A stretch of DNA of 64,000 nt from Medicago truncatula (taxonomy: Eukaryota; Streptophyta; Magnoliopsida; Fabales; Fabaceae): contig NC_053045.1 of the NCBI RefSeq assembly GCF_003473485.1, forward strand, positions 40,404,494 to 40,468,493. The letters are read 5' to 3'. How positions within the stretch are numbered: position 1 is the stretch's first letter; each line of letters opens with the position of its first letter. Both the position numbers and the translations under genes were made by a program. The notes beneath the pieces were generated by a model. It was not told where the DNA came from. It made no database searches and saw nothing but the letters and a program-made list of their open reading frames with translations. Shown in pieces: positions 51,128 through 62,032 of this stretch.

Positions 51128-52329
51128 ACATAATGAAAAAGATAAATTAGTTTGTAGTTGAGATTCAAATTTGGATGGTTGAAGACTACCTTATTTAATG
51201 TGATAAAATGATAAAGTATTTATCACATGACCAATCTTAATATAGCTAGAGACATGTTAATTTTTAATATATAATTGAGTTCTTTTTATCTTTTTTTTTT
51301 GTTGTATTTTGTTTTTATCTTCTAGTAAAACTTTTGATTGTCTCTTTTGAAATTCATTAATAGAAGTTGTCTTAGAGAAATAAATCAATCAAATCACAAG
51401 AGTTAGAAAAATAAAACTTAAACTAAATTAAACTCTAGGGCTCATCAAAAAGGCCGATTATGATTTTATATCATTTCAACACTTTTTAAAAACTAATGGT
51501 AATTTTTTTAAACTTCAGAGACCTATAACATCAATTTTCCCGTTTATTACAGATTAAAATAAAAGTGATTTTAATATAAAATAATTTAGAGATTATTTTT
51601 TAGAGATTTTATGAAAAATCATAATCTATTTTACGTTTGTTTACCGTGATTAAAATCATTTTTTTTTTATAAATAATTTAGTTTGTTTTGATACAGCTAT
51701 ATAAAAGCGATTTTCTTAAAAAAGTGATTTTTTCCTAAAAAAAGCTATAACAAACGGGCTCATGACAAATCCAAATTAATTATCTGTTCAATTTAGATTA
51801 GATTGCTAAGGGAAGTACAATGTAATTGTTTGTCGGATTACTCCATTAAAGATCGTACAAATCTCCATGTGGTTGCACACATAAATGTCCAAACTAACAT
51901 GAGATACAAATACCAAGATACGTACAATTAATCAATGGTCAAGAAAGCTTCACCAAAGAAATCCTTTCTATAAGCCATTTGACCTCAAAGTTAGTTACAA
52001 GTCCTACAAAGATTGTACAAAAAAACCATGTGGTTGTACATATAAAGTTAGGATATGATTATACAGTTCTACGAATACTAAGATATGTATCATTGATCAA
52101 CAATCTAAATAACTTCATAAAAAACTGTTTTTTAAGTTATTTGTTCTGAAAGTTAATATAGTTAAAAAAAAAAAAAAAGAATGATTAAAAGGAATATATT
52201 TTTTATTTTTTGATGTAGTAAAAATATAAAGGACTGAAAATATATTTTATCTTATATAAAAATAAAAAATGAATTAATATTAACTCTAGATACTGAGTGG
52301 TGGGCAGTGAAAAAAAAAAAAAAAAAACT
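51128..52329. other. Intergenic DNA upstream of cyclin T
   Basis: AT-rich. It holds a diverged tandem duplication (51855-52130, separate entry) and, from about 52300, an A-rich stretch (A18 at about 52310-52327) leading into the cyclin T leader. No gene was recognised. Confidence 0.45.
51855..52130 (+). repeat. Diverged two-unit tandem duplication, period near 160 bp
   Basis: AAGATCGTACAAATCTCCATGTGGTTGCACA at about 51850 parallels AAGATTGTACAAAAAAACCATGTGGTTGTACA at about 52010, and the following ATACCAAGATACGTA and ATACTAAGATATGTA blocks also align. It is an old local duplication. Confidence 0.7.
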
Positions 52330-52490
52330 CAAAACACAAAAAACGTGGTAGCGATAGCGAGAGACATAACAAAACAAACATTCGAGATCGATCGATTGAT
52401 TCATCCTCGACCTTTGCTGCATCTTCCAATTGCCGAACACGACGAAGCTTGCAATTCACGAGGCTTGAAGCTTCTCTTCTCTACCTTTCT
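52330..52490 (+). other. Probable cyclin T 5' UTR exon
   Basis: GC-balanced leader-like sequence (AGCGATAGCGAGAGACATAA ...) ends at TTTCTG|GTACGTTCC, a good donor. The matching acceptor is CTCCAG at about 54077, 70 bp before the ATG. This suggests a 1.59 kb leader intron (52491-54077). Long leader introns often raise expression in plants. Confidence 0.55.
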
Positions 52491-53071
52491 GGTACGTTCC
52501 TTCGATTTATTTTCTTTATCTCTTTACGCCTCTTTCGTTTTTTCGATTTTGTTTCATGCTTTTTATCGATCCATTTATCGCTTTATCTCATATATATGTA
52601 TGCATTGCAATTTCAATTTCAATTGGGTCTCTATTCATTCATCTAATTTTAATAATCTCTATCAATTTATTTATTTATTGATTCAAACCCTATCCGAACT
52701 ATTGTCCATGTTTTTTTTCTGCTTTGTTTGGGAAATTAATCAACCCAAAATTTGTTTTTTATTTTATGAAAATCTTATCTGGGTAGTGGAATTCGTATAT
52801 TAGATGTTGGGTCTTTCTTTTCCTTTGTCAAATTTGTGTAAAACGAAGATTAGGGTTTGGTTTTAAATGAACAAACAGTTTTAAAAATTAGGTCAATTTA
52901 TGTTTTTCTATCAATTTTCTTGACGAAGTGCATACGAGCATGGTTGTCAAAATCACGATTTCAATTGTATAATGGCATGATTGCGATTGTGCTTGCTCTC
53001 AGTGATTAATTAAGAGTATACACTGAATGTTTTTTTTGGTGAAATTGGGCCCAATCACCACAGTAAATCGG

Positions 53072-53515
53072 GCACAAAGGTGGTGGTTGCGCGGCGCACA
53101 CTAGGGTTTGTGAAAGAACCTGTTTTATGCACGTGGGTCAGAAGAAGACCCGAAGACCTGTTTTTACACATGGGTTAGTAGAAGACCCATTTATGCTTTC
53201 GGGTCATAAGAAAACCCGAATAGGAAATAGGTTTTTTTTTTTTTTTTTTTTTCCTTAAAAAAACCTGCCCATTAATTATTCGTGCAATCATATGCTATCT
53301 TTATGGAATTTTTGTCATTTTCATTTGGGATGGTGCAAAGGTGGTGGCTGCGCAGCGCTTACTAGGATTTGGGAAAGAACCCGTTTTCTGCACGCGGGTC
53401 AGAAAGACCCGTTTTTACATGCAGGTTAGTAGAATACCCATTTACGCATGCGGGTCATAAGAAAACCCATATAGGAAATAGGGTTTTCTTAAAAAAATTG
53501 TGCCTATTAATTATT
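53072..53515 (+). repeat. Two-copy duplication (offset 261 bp) in the cyclin T leader intron
   Basis: Unit 1 (53072-53280) and unit 2 (53333-53515) both read from GCAAAGGTGGTGG through ACTAGG(G/A)TTTG, GAAAGAACC(T/C)GTTTT, GCGGGTCAGAA and ATAAGAAAACCC to CCTATTAATTATT. Within each unit a shorter GGGT(C/T)A...GA(A/C)CC palindromic phrase repeats about three times. Unit 1 has a T22 run that unit 2 lacks. It is GC-richer than its surroundings. Confidence 0.85.
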
Positions 53516-54146
53516 TAAAAAATAGCGTCTGTCCTTTCCTATGCGTAATGATGCCTTGCTCCCTGCAACCTTCACGTTCCCTACAACTTTTTCTATCCAG
53601 TCCTTCCTTGACTGTTCCATCCTTATTCTCTCTCATGCGTCTCTGTTCGGTTTCACTCATTTATTTTCTTGTGACTTATTGCATTATGAGTTTGTAAGAC
53701 TTTTAGTGACTTGCTTATGAATTTAAATTTATATAAGTATTTCAAGTGTGATTTAAGTTTCTCTTTGTTTTGTGCAATTTTGTGTTCATATATATATATA
53801 TATATGACTTTATGAGTGTTCTATAATCTTATGATTTGGGTTACAATTGTATGTTTTACGATTTTACTTCTCCTTTCAAATTTTGCGCAAAACCTCAATT
53901 TTAAATACATTGCAATTGCATACATGTAATTGATGTGCGGGGAACGTTCTCTCTCAACTTCAGTACAAATCTTTTGCCTTTGTTATTAATTTTGTATTGT
54001 TTCAGCATTTTTGTTATAGCAGTTTAAATTCCCGGCCAATGATATTCATTATTTTGTTTTATACATGTATCCTCCAGAATCTTTCTGTTTGTTGATGCTG
54101 AACAAGTGACACAGAATTAACCCAGTCAACAGTGCAACTAACCCAT

Positions 54147-57100
54147 ATGGCAGCACTTGTGTCTGGAGAGTTGCCACATCATGGAGCATCTGATGGAAGC
54201 TCTTGTAGAAGTTCTCAAGATAAGCAAGAAGAAGCATTGGGTCGCTGGTATATGTCTAGAAAAGAAATAGAAGAAAATGCTCCGTCAAGAAAAGATGGAA
54301 TTGACTTGAAGAAAGAGACATATCTGCGCAAGTCATACTGTACATTCTTACAAGATTTAGGCATGCGACTTAAAGTGTGAGTTTTATGCGATTGCAATTA
54401 CTATTTAATTATTACTTTCCACTTACATGCTTATTATGTGTTTGGAATTCTTTTGAGGGGTTGTATGTTTCATTTCATCCTGATGTTTTTACATTTCCTC
54501 TCATACACATACGATTTTGTATCTTAATGGTAACACCCAACTATGCAATCTTAAAGCACTACGAGTATATGCTAATTCATATTTTTGCAAATTGATTGCT
54601 ATGTTTACGATTGTAATTCTGATGTAATAATATGTTTATATTTGTGGACTTTGCAAGATAAATGTCAATTTCCTTTTAAATGTACTTGGGTTTTGTCATT
54701 ATGACGTAAATATTTATTTCATAATCTTGAAATTCAATTGGAGGTTTGCATATTGATTGTAGCTTCATCCCCTGCAGGCCTCAAGTAACTATAGCAACAG
54801 CCATAATATTTTGTCATCGATTCTTTCTTCGACAATCTCATGCAAAGAATGACCGAAGGGTGGGTTGTTATGCTTTTAAATAGATATTTTGTAGGCATTT
54901 TACCTCCCCTGATCTTTTGTAAGTTGCATTTTAATTTAGTGTGGCATGTTTGTGCAACTGATATAGTGGAGAACTAGCATATCATATGTGCAACAAAATA
55001 AATATCCTAAAAGTACCTGTGTGTTGTTTTTAATTTGATTTTCAATGCTTGAAGTTGAAATGCTGTGTTGGCAGATACATGGTGGATGGTTTTTGGTTTT
55101 TAATATTGACATTTTCAACTGCAGATGCCTGTTTGGTTTTGGATTTTTTTTTTTAACAAATCAAAATTTGACACATTAAACTTTCAATTGACTTGTGATA
55201 TTGAACCCCTAGAACTTGTGTCTTGATGTCTAGAGATGGTTAAAATAGTTCTTACAAAGTTTGGGCAATCCGCAGCTCTTAAACTATGAGTTGGGGTTGA
55301 GTTATTCGATCTAGCTCAAATTTTAAAATGGTATCAAAGACTGTCCTAGATTTGCTGTTGGATCATATGTCTGTCCATGCTCTAGATGTACGGTCTTGAG
55401 TGGGAGAGAATGTGTAGAGATCCCATATCAACTAGAGATACGGGCAAAGTAATCTTTGAGGCTTGGGCTATCCTCACACTCAACACCTCGAGCTAGCTTT
55501 TGGGTTGAAGAGTAAAGTTGTATCCAAAAGCTGTCAGAAATTTGTGTTTATGTATATGCTAATTACAATTTTAGTTCCTAGTTTATATGAATGATAGATA
55601 TAAAAGCAGTATGAACTTAAAAGAATACTTATTGGGAATCTCACAATCCAATTGACGAATTTCTTTTGCAGACAATTGCCACAGTTTGCATGTTTTTGGC
55701 TGGAAAGGTTGAAGAGACTCCTCGTCCTCTTAAGGATGTTATTCTCATATCTTATGAGATGATTCACAAGAAAGACCCAGCTGCTGCTCAGAGGATAAAA
55801 CAGAAGGTGTTTTATTATTGTTGGTGTTTTCATCAGTTCATTTCTATGCATTGACTTCCCAATTTCTTGGTTTATCTGTGATCTTATTGCTATTGGTTTT
55901 GTCTCCAACATTTCTTTCTTGCTTTTCTTTATCCAATTATTGTCTTAAATTGAGTTTTTTTGCTTTCAAGAGCAGGCTTCCCTCCAATTTGTCAGTTTCT
56001 AGGCAACACATCATCTATATTGGTCATAATGTGTGCTCAAACATGGTAGATGGGACCTCAATATTGAAATCCTATACAATTTTTTTGTAGCTCGTAGATA
56101 ACAAAGTCTTCGTATGTCTTATACTTGGGTGCTTAGTTACTCCATTGTGTTTCCTTTCAAATATAAGCAAAAAAACTAACTCACTAATTAAGAATAGTAA
56201 TTAATCTCATTGAATTTTTTATGTCAAAAATATCCACATTCTGCAAATTGTTCATGGAAATCTGTTTCATATGAATCAAAGAGGTTATTGGAAAATTAAA
56301 TATAAATGAATTGAAGTGTATTGTTTTAAGCATGGTATCGTTAAATAGGGTAGAATTAGTTGAGATTTGCTTGTATTTTAGACCACCAAATTCGAAATTT
56401 TTGTGATTATATATGAAACCGGAGAGAACACTATTTAATAAATAGAATTAATTGCATTGAACTTTGTCACTTAGCAAACATTTTTCTTTATACACCATTT
56501 TATTCTATAGTTGCTCTGATTTCACCCATTGCACTCAAACTGCTATATATCGGAAGGATCTCCCTGTCAGCTTTTGAATCCCTGTTTTTTACCCTGCTCT
56601 TTGTATTTTGTTTATCTTTCCATGACCCTTATTATATTTGTTTGTTGAATAGAATTCGTAAATGATGTAGGAAGTGTATGAGCAGCAGAAAGAGTTAATT
56701 TTACTTGGAGAGAGGGTTGTACTTGCCACTTTGGCTTTTGACTTGAATGTCCAACATCCATATAAGCCCCTTGTCGAGGCCATAAAGAAGTTCAATGTTG
56801 CTAAGAACGCCCTTGCACAAGTTGCATGGAACTTTGTTAATGATGGGTATGAATTAAGTTTCCACACTTGTTCTGATTTTACTTTATTGAATTCATTTTA
56901 ATAGTTTTTTTGTTCACACACTGGAAAGTGGCTTTCAGGCTGAGGACATCACTCTGCCTGCAATTTAAGCCACATCATATTGCGGCAGGTGCCATTTTCC
57001 TTGCTGCCAAGTTCCTGAAAGTGAAGCTTCCGTCAGATGGTGAGAAGGTTTGGTGGCAGGAGTTTGATGTCACCCCACGTCAATTGGAGGGTTGGTGCCA

Positions 57101-58381
57101 TCCCCTCAATTCATTTGCATACTAAGAAAGTTAATCCAATTGGATAATTGTGTGTTCCCGTGGCTTAATAATATAGTAATCTCTTCTACTGTGACATGTC
57201 TTGACTGGTTTATCCCTGTTTTCAGATCAAGTTAGGCTTTTTTCATTAGAGCACAGACCCACTTTTTCATTAGGCTTTTTCAGATCAAGTTTGCTTTTAT
57301 TTAAACAAAATGCTATTCTTCGGTGTCTCTCTATGGAACGCTTTTGTATATCCTTCTGAGTCCTTGGTGTTTTTCTCTTGCAGAAGTTAGCAATCAAATG
57401 TTGGAACTTTATGAGCAGAATAGAATTCCACAATCACAAGGAAGTGAAGCAGAAGGGGTTGCTGCAGGGGGGGTGAGAGCTGCTGCAAGGGCTCCTGCGA
57501 CGAGTGAGGAGCAGGTTTCAAAACAAATTTCATCTCATTCACCTCCTCAGCGCTCATCTGTGGAAAATAACGCAGTACCAGTTTCAAGAACCGAAAACCA
57601 AAGCAATGATGGGAGTGCAGAAATGGGAAGTGACATTACTGATCACAAGATGGACTCGGAAACCAGGGATTCTCAGACCTCAGAAAAGTTACCCGACAAA
57701 GATAAACTTGTTGGAGATCAAGAGAAACTTGTTGCCACAAAGGAGGCTGCAGAATTAGGAAGGAATGATGATACATCATTAAACAAGTCTAGCTTCAATG
57801 TTGGTCAAAATCTGGAGCGTCGGGAAGGCCCACTTGGTCAGTCGCCCAAAGAAGCAATCAAGATTGACAAAGATAAGGTAAAGGCCATATTAGAAAAAAG
57901 GAGAAAGGAACGAGGGGAAATGACAATAAAGAAAGATGTAATGGATGAGGATGATCTCATTGAGAGGGAGCTTGAAGATGGAGTTGAAATAACAAACAAG
58001 ATGATTGACAAAGACAAAGTAAAGACCGCGTTAGAAAAAATGAGAAAGGAACGAGGTGAAATGACAATAAAGAAAGATATAATGGACGAGGATGATCTCA
58101 TTGAGAGGGAGCTTGAAGATGGAGTAGAGTTAGCAGTTGAGAATGAGAAAAATAAGCAACAGAGAAGACAGAGCTTGTCTAAGCCTGATGATGAAGATCA
58201 TGGTGAGGACCTTGAGGAGGCTAGAGACAGGGACGGATTCAATGCAGAAAAAGGGGATATGATAGATGATGCTTCATCGTTGTTGAACAATCATCACAAG
58301 AGAAAGGGTAGCCCTCCAGCAAGTCAACCAGAAACAAAGAAGCGGCTTGATTCCAATTATCACAATGATTTTTCCGAGTAA
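54147..58381 (+). CDS. CYCT1: Cyclin T (CYCT1-type, P-TEFb cyclin)
   Basis: Six exons (54147-54376, 54778-54859, 55672-55806, 56671-56846, 56939-57090, 57384-58381) keep phase and give 590 aa. The first ATG of the reading frame, [13 protein letters not shown], is used. Two cyclin folds fill roughly residues 30-260: [76 protein letters not shown], and [15 protein letters not shown] before [12 protein letters not shown]. The tail (about 265-590) is charged and low-complexity and ends [18 protein letters not shown]. It contains a 47-residue tandem duplication. In plants cyclin T partners CDKC kinases, which phosphorylate the RNA polymerase II tail to promote transcription elongation; it is nuclear. 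Confidence 0.95.
55258..55525 (+). mobile_element. TRIM-like miniature LTR retrotransposon remnant, fossil
   Basis: In cyclin T intron 2, TGGTATCAAAGA (55329-55340) resembles the initiator-Met-tRNA primer-binding site. It follows an LTR-end-like piece (about 55258-55328). After a roughly 70 bp internal part, a second LTR-like unit begins TGTGTAGAGATCCCATATC at 55411 and includes CAACTAGAGATACGGGC and AGGCTTGGGCTATCCTCAC. The phrase GGGCAATCC/GGGCTATCC appears in both LTR-like parts. No protein is encoded. A terminal-repeat retrotransposon in miniature is the best reading. It is an old, incomplete copy. Confidence 0.6.
57863..58144 (+). repeat. In-frame 141 bp tandem duplication in cyclin T exon 6
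   Basis: Unit 1 (57863-58003) and unit 2 (58004-58144) are head-to-tail copies at over 85% identity. Each encodes IDKDKVK..LEK.RKERGEM followed by TIKKD(V/I)[13 protein letters not shown]. The period is exactly 47 codons, so the frame is kept. The unit is rich in Lys, Glu and Asp and is predicted helical. Confidence 0.93.
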
Positions 58382-59376
58382 GGAAATGGGAAGGATAGAT
58401 TTGGTTATGCAGACAGGGGGAACACATAAGGAAAGAAGAGAAAAATATTTGTTGAGGTGAATATTCTACTGTCCTTTATTTGCTTAATGTGATAAGGAAT
58501 TGATGACTCTGGATGCTCTTGTTTACCTTCTGACATTTCTTAATTATGGAACGGGATGCCTCAATTTTGGTAGTGCAATTAATAGCATTTATTAGCTTAT
58601 GCTTTGAGGGGATGTTTTGAGAATTTCATGCTGTTGTCAGGGGGTGCCTCAATTTTGGTAGTAATGCAATTTCGTAGCTTACCCTGTTAATGAATGACTC
58701 AAAAAGAATTAGAATAGGTTTGCCAGTAATCTGCTAGTGTTTTTTTTTTCTCCTAAAGAAGTGAAACTACGAAAAAATTTCAATTATCCTAAAATGCAAT
58801 AAAAATTCAGAACTGCCAACAATATATATCTAAAGGAAATACGATACTGCCACTTAAGCTGTAGTAAATGGTTTTTTAAATAGGCTGGACAACACCTTTT
58901 TTTTTTTTTTTTTTTTTTGTTGCCTATTTTTCTATATACGTACAAATTTGCACCAAACTTGCACTACATTGAAAATACTTTTTCTATCATTATATAAGCG
59001 TGCAATCTCATTTTGGCACCACACACTAACAATTATTTGCAGCATACGTGACCACCTAAGAATTCATTAAATATTTAAAAATCTTAGAAAATTGAAAATC
59101 TTCGTTTCCTTCTCTATGGAAATATCACCTTACTTTCATCTTTTATCTTCACCCATCCTCCTTGAGCTTGATTTCCACGTAGTTTGTGAAAAAACAGTTC
59201 AAGTGGGAATACTAGTCATCCCGTTCCCAATCTCATTTCTTACTGTCCAAGCTAGGCATAACAATTGTATATGCTCCCAATTGTTGGAAAATTGTAAAGT
59301 CAAATTGTTACGATGTTTTATAAGACAATCAAAAGGGTTTTCTTGTGGGTCTCATATGCGTGCTTTATTTATATTT
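58382..59376. other. Cyclin T 3' flank
   Basis: The first about 300 bp is the likely 3' UTR. A T22 run lies near 58897-58918. No further gene was recognised. Confidence 0.4.
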
Positions 59377-59600
59377 GGGTTAATTAAGTAAATGATCCCT
59401 ATAAATATTCAGAATTTTGTTTTTAGTCTCCACAAAATAAAATCACACTTTTTTGTCCCTATAAAAATTTTCATCAACATTTTTAGTCCCTAAAATGCTT
59501 AAGGAAAATGTCACAGGGATTAAAACATTTGATTTGATTTTGTAGGGACTAAAAACAAAACTGTGAATATTTATAGGGATTAAAAACTTAATTAACTCTT
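59377..59600. mobile_element. Foldback MITE 1 of a three-element cluster
   Basis: Arms read GGGTTAATTAAGTAAATGATCCC (left) and AGAGTTAATTAAGTTTTTAATCCC (right, opposite strand). Both continue with TATAAATATTCA and GTTTTTAGTCCC-like blocks over about 100 bp. It is non-coding. Confidence 0.8.
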
Positions 59601-59836
59601 TCTTTTATTAATTAAAATTTAAGTGAGAGCCACCAATTTATGTGAGTCGCATATAAATTTTGTTAGATTCATGAGTTTTAACCAATACGTGGTTTTTTTT
59701 TTTTTTTTTTAAGTCAAAAATAGTGCGTCGTTAGCTATGCATATCTAAGAAATTTACTACATCAGCTCTACAAATAACATTTTTTTTTGAGGGAAGCTCT
59801 ACAAATACATCATTAGTTTAAACACCAATTTATTTA

Positions 59837-60075
59837 AGCTTAATATATGCTTTGGTCCCTTAACTTATTTTTGAATTTTATTTTGGTCCCTTAACTTTAA
59901 ACTGTCTCAATTTGATCCCATAACTTTACCTCCGTTTACCTTAGTGGTCCCTTCTGTTAAAAAAACCAACAGAAGGGACCACTTAGGTAAATTGAGGTAA
60001 AGTTATGGGACCAAATTGAGACGATTTAAAGTTAAGGAATCAAAATGAAATTCAAAAATAAGTTAATATACCTTC
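59837..60075. mobile_element. Foldback MITE 2
   Basis: Arms pair over about 110 bp: TTAATATATG or TTAATATACC ends, then TTTGAATTT(T/C)ATTTTG, CTTAACTTTAAA and CCCATAACTTTACCTC. The loop is about 20 bp. The right arm has lost a short terminal part. It is related to MITE 3. Confidence 0.85.
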
Positions 60076-60312
60076 CAATATTTTTTTTTTTTTTTTTACA
60101 TTTGACTCATTAGAAAAAAAAGAGTTATAGTATAATATACCATCCGATTTTGGGAGAAAGAAGTAGTGGTAATTTGAAGTTCGATTAATAGGTAGGAAAG
60201 TCTGATCAATAATTATTCTACTCAATAATTAAATTTAGATTCTTGTTATATAGATTTTGGAATATATTTCTTTTGTATACGTTAATTTTGTTGTTGTTGT
60301 TGGTGCTGCTGC

Positions 60313-60503
60313 TGCTTAATACATGTTTTGATCCCTTAACTTTAAACCGTCTCAATTTGGTCCCATAACTTTACCTCCGTTTACCGAAGGGACCACTTAG
60401 ATAAACGGAGGTAAAGTTATGGGATCAAATTGAGACGGTTTAAAGTTAAGGGACCAAAATGAAATTCAAAAATAAATTGAAGGACCAAAACATGTATTAA
60501 GCC
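60313..60503. mobile_element. Foldback MITE 3
   Basis: The ends are GCTTAATACATGTTTTG on both strands, with arms through CTTAACTTTAAACCGTCTCA and CATAACTTTACCTCCGTTTA. The spacer is only about 15 bp (GAAGGGACCACTTAG). It is the same family as MITE 2, 240 bp away; the left arm lacks a block present in the right. Confidence 0.85.
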
Positions 60504-61690
60504 ATTTATTTATTAAGCTATTCTTTTACTTTTTGATTTAAATCTATCACGCGGACTGCACTTGAAAGGAAAAGAGAGAAAACATTTATATAAGATACTC
60601 CTTTAAATGAGTCTCAATTGGGATACCTATTTGATACCCGGGATTTTAAAGTAAGCTTCTCTCATTTGGGATGCTCTATTTTCTCTTCTTTTATTGGGGT
60701 GCTTCTGAGTTGTTCAAAAGAGTAAGTTGCAACTGTTGCTAGTTAGTTAAAACACTTGGCCTTAGCTTTTCAGTTGTATCATACAATCATATTATTCTTT
60801 TCAGGGAGGAATATTTTACATTTATGATCATTTATTTTCATGGTTGTGGCTGTTAGGATATCTGTGTTAATTAAAGGGAAGAAGAAAATATCCCACCTAA
60901 AAAATAGAAACATTAGCTTCAATATTCAAGCTTTTCCCTAATTACCGTAAGTTCAAAATATACGAATAATTTAAGCATGAAGAAATTACCAATTAAGAGA
61001 ATTAGTATACGATGATCACCCCTAACACACCAACTTTAATACTACTAATAATTTCATTAAAAAAAAGAAAGTAATAGTAGTCTAACTAATCAATAAGCGT
61101 GTGTAGCACATTATGTAGTGGTTTTCTTTTTTTTAAAGCTTAAAGCGACCTTTCAATGATGTAAAACAAAATCATAAACAGAAGAAGACAGAACATCAAA
61201 AAGAACAAAAGGTAAAGAAAACTAAAGAGAAAAAAACACATTGATTAATACATGAATCCTCAAAATGATACTAATTGTATAGCAATATCCCAACATTACA
61301 AAGAAGCAGCAATACTTATGAAAAACTAAGTAAATGCCAATAGATGCATCTTCATATTCAAGCATCACTAAAACAACAACAAAAAAAAAAAAAACTCCTT
61401 CCGGTCTTTTTGCCATGAAGAATCCACAATCCAAACCTATAACCTTGCCCTTAACACAATGTCAAATGAAATATATATATATATATATATATATATTTAC
61501 ACCAAATTATATCTCATCAATCATCCATAAGAAACCTATAACCAAATTAATCAAGCGGGCGAACGGCCTCCGCCGCCACTGCTTCTAGAGTTCTAGTTCT
61601 AATTATATTTTGATCATAGTCTAGATAGGTTCTACTAGTATATAATTAATATATAGTAATTTTAATTTTCGTAATAATTGTTGCATTGCA
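60504..61690. other. Intergenic DNA between the MITE cluster and the LBD gene
   Basis: AT-rich. It contains a (TA)n microsatellite at 61469-61496. About 61500-61690 is the 3' flank of the minus-strand LBD gene. No other gene was recognised. Confidence 0.4.
61469..61496. repeat. (AT)n microsatellite
   Basis: About 14 AT repeats in the 3' flank of the LBD gene. Confidence 0.9.
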
Positions 61691-62032
61691 TCACCACATT
61701 GAATCACCATAGGCAGCTTGGTCCACCACCATGTCCATATCAAAAATATTTTTGGCTTGTTGCGATTCATTGATTTTTGATGATGGAGAGCCACTATAGG
61801 TTGGGCTAGTTGGACTATGTCCTGCACTGTTCCAAAATGATGATGCAGTTTGGCGCACCCTTAGGTGCACTGCCTCAGCTTGTGCCACGGCCAATTGGGT
61901 TTGTAGCACATCAATCTGTTGCTGAAGGGACGAAATTGCCCCTACACAACCATACACAGGGTCTCTCACTCTTGCATTAGCTTCATACACCATGCTACTC
62001 ACTGCATCCCCTCTTTGATGCTCAGGTAAGTC
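61691..62032 (-). CDS. LBD4: LOB-domain transcription factor, LBD4-like, last exon (partial)
   Basis: The minus-strand exon begins after TTTACAG at 62033 and runs 113 codons to the stop at 61691. It encodes the second half of the LOB domain, DLPEHQRGDAVSSMVYEANA, RDPVYGCVGAISSLQQQID and the VLQTQLAVAQAEAVHLRVRQ leucine-zipper-like helix. A Ser/Pro-rich tail ends MDMVVDQAAYGDSMW. The match to Arabidopsis LBD4 (GDAVSSMVYEANARVRDPVY; tail ...GESMW) is close. The CX2CX6CX3C zinc-finger exon was not found up to 64000, so the intron exceeds 1.9 kb and the gene continues past the edge. The family acts in nuclei; LBD4 in Arabidopsis works in vascular/cambial patterning. Confidence 0.9.
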   Translation of the reverse strand, partial: DLPEHQRGDAVSSMVYEANARVRDPVYGCVGAISSLQQQIDVLQTQLAVAQAEAVHLRVRQTASSFWNSAGHSPTSPTYSGSPSSKINESQQAKNIFDMDMVVDQAAYGDSMW

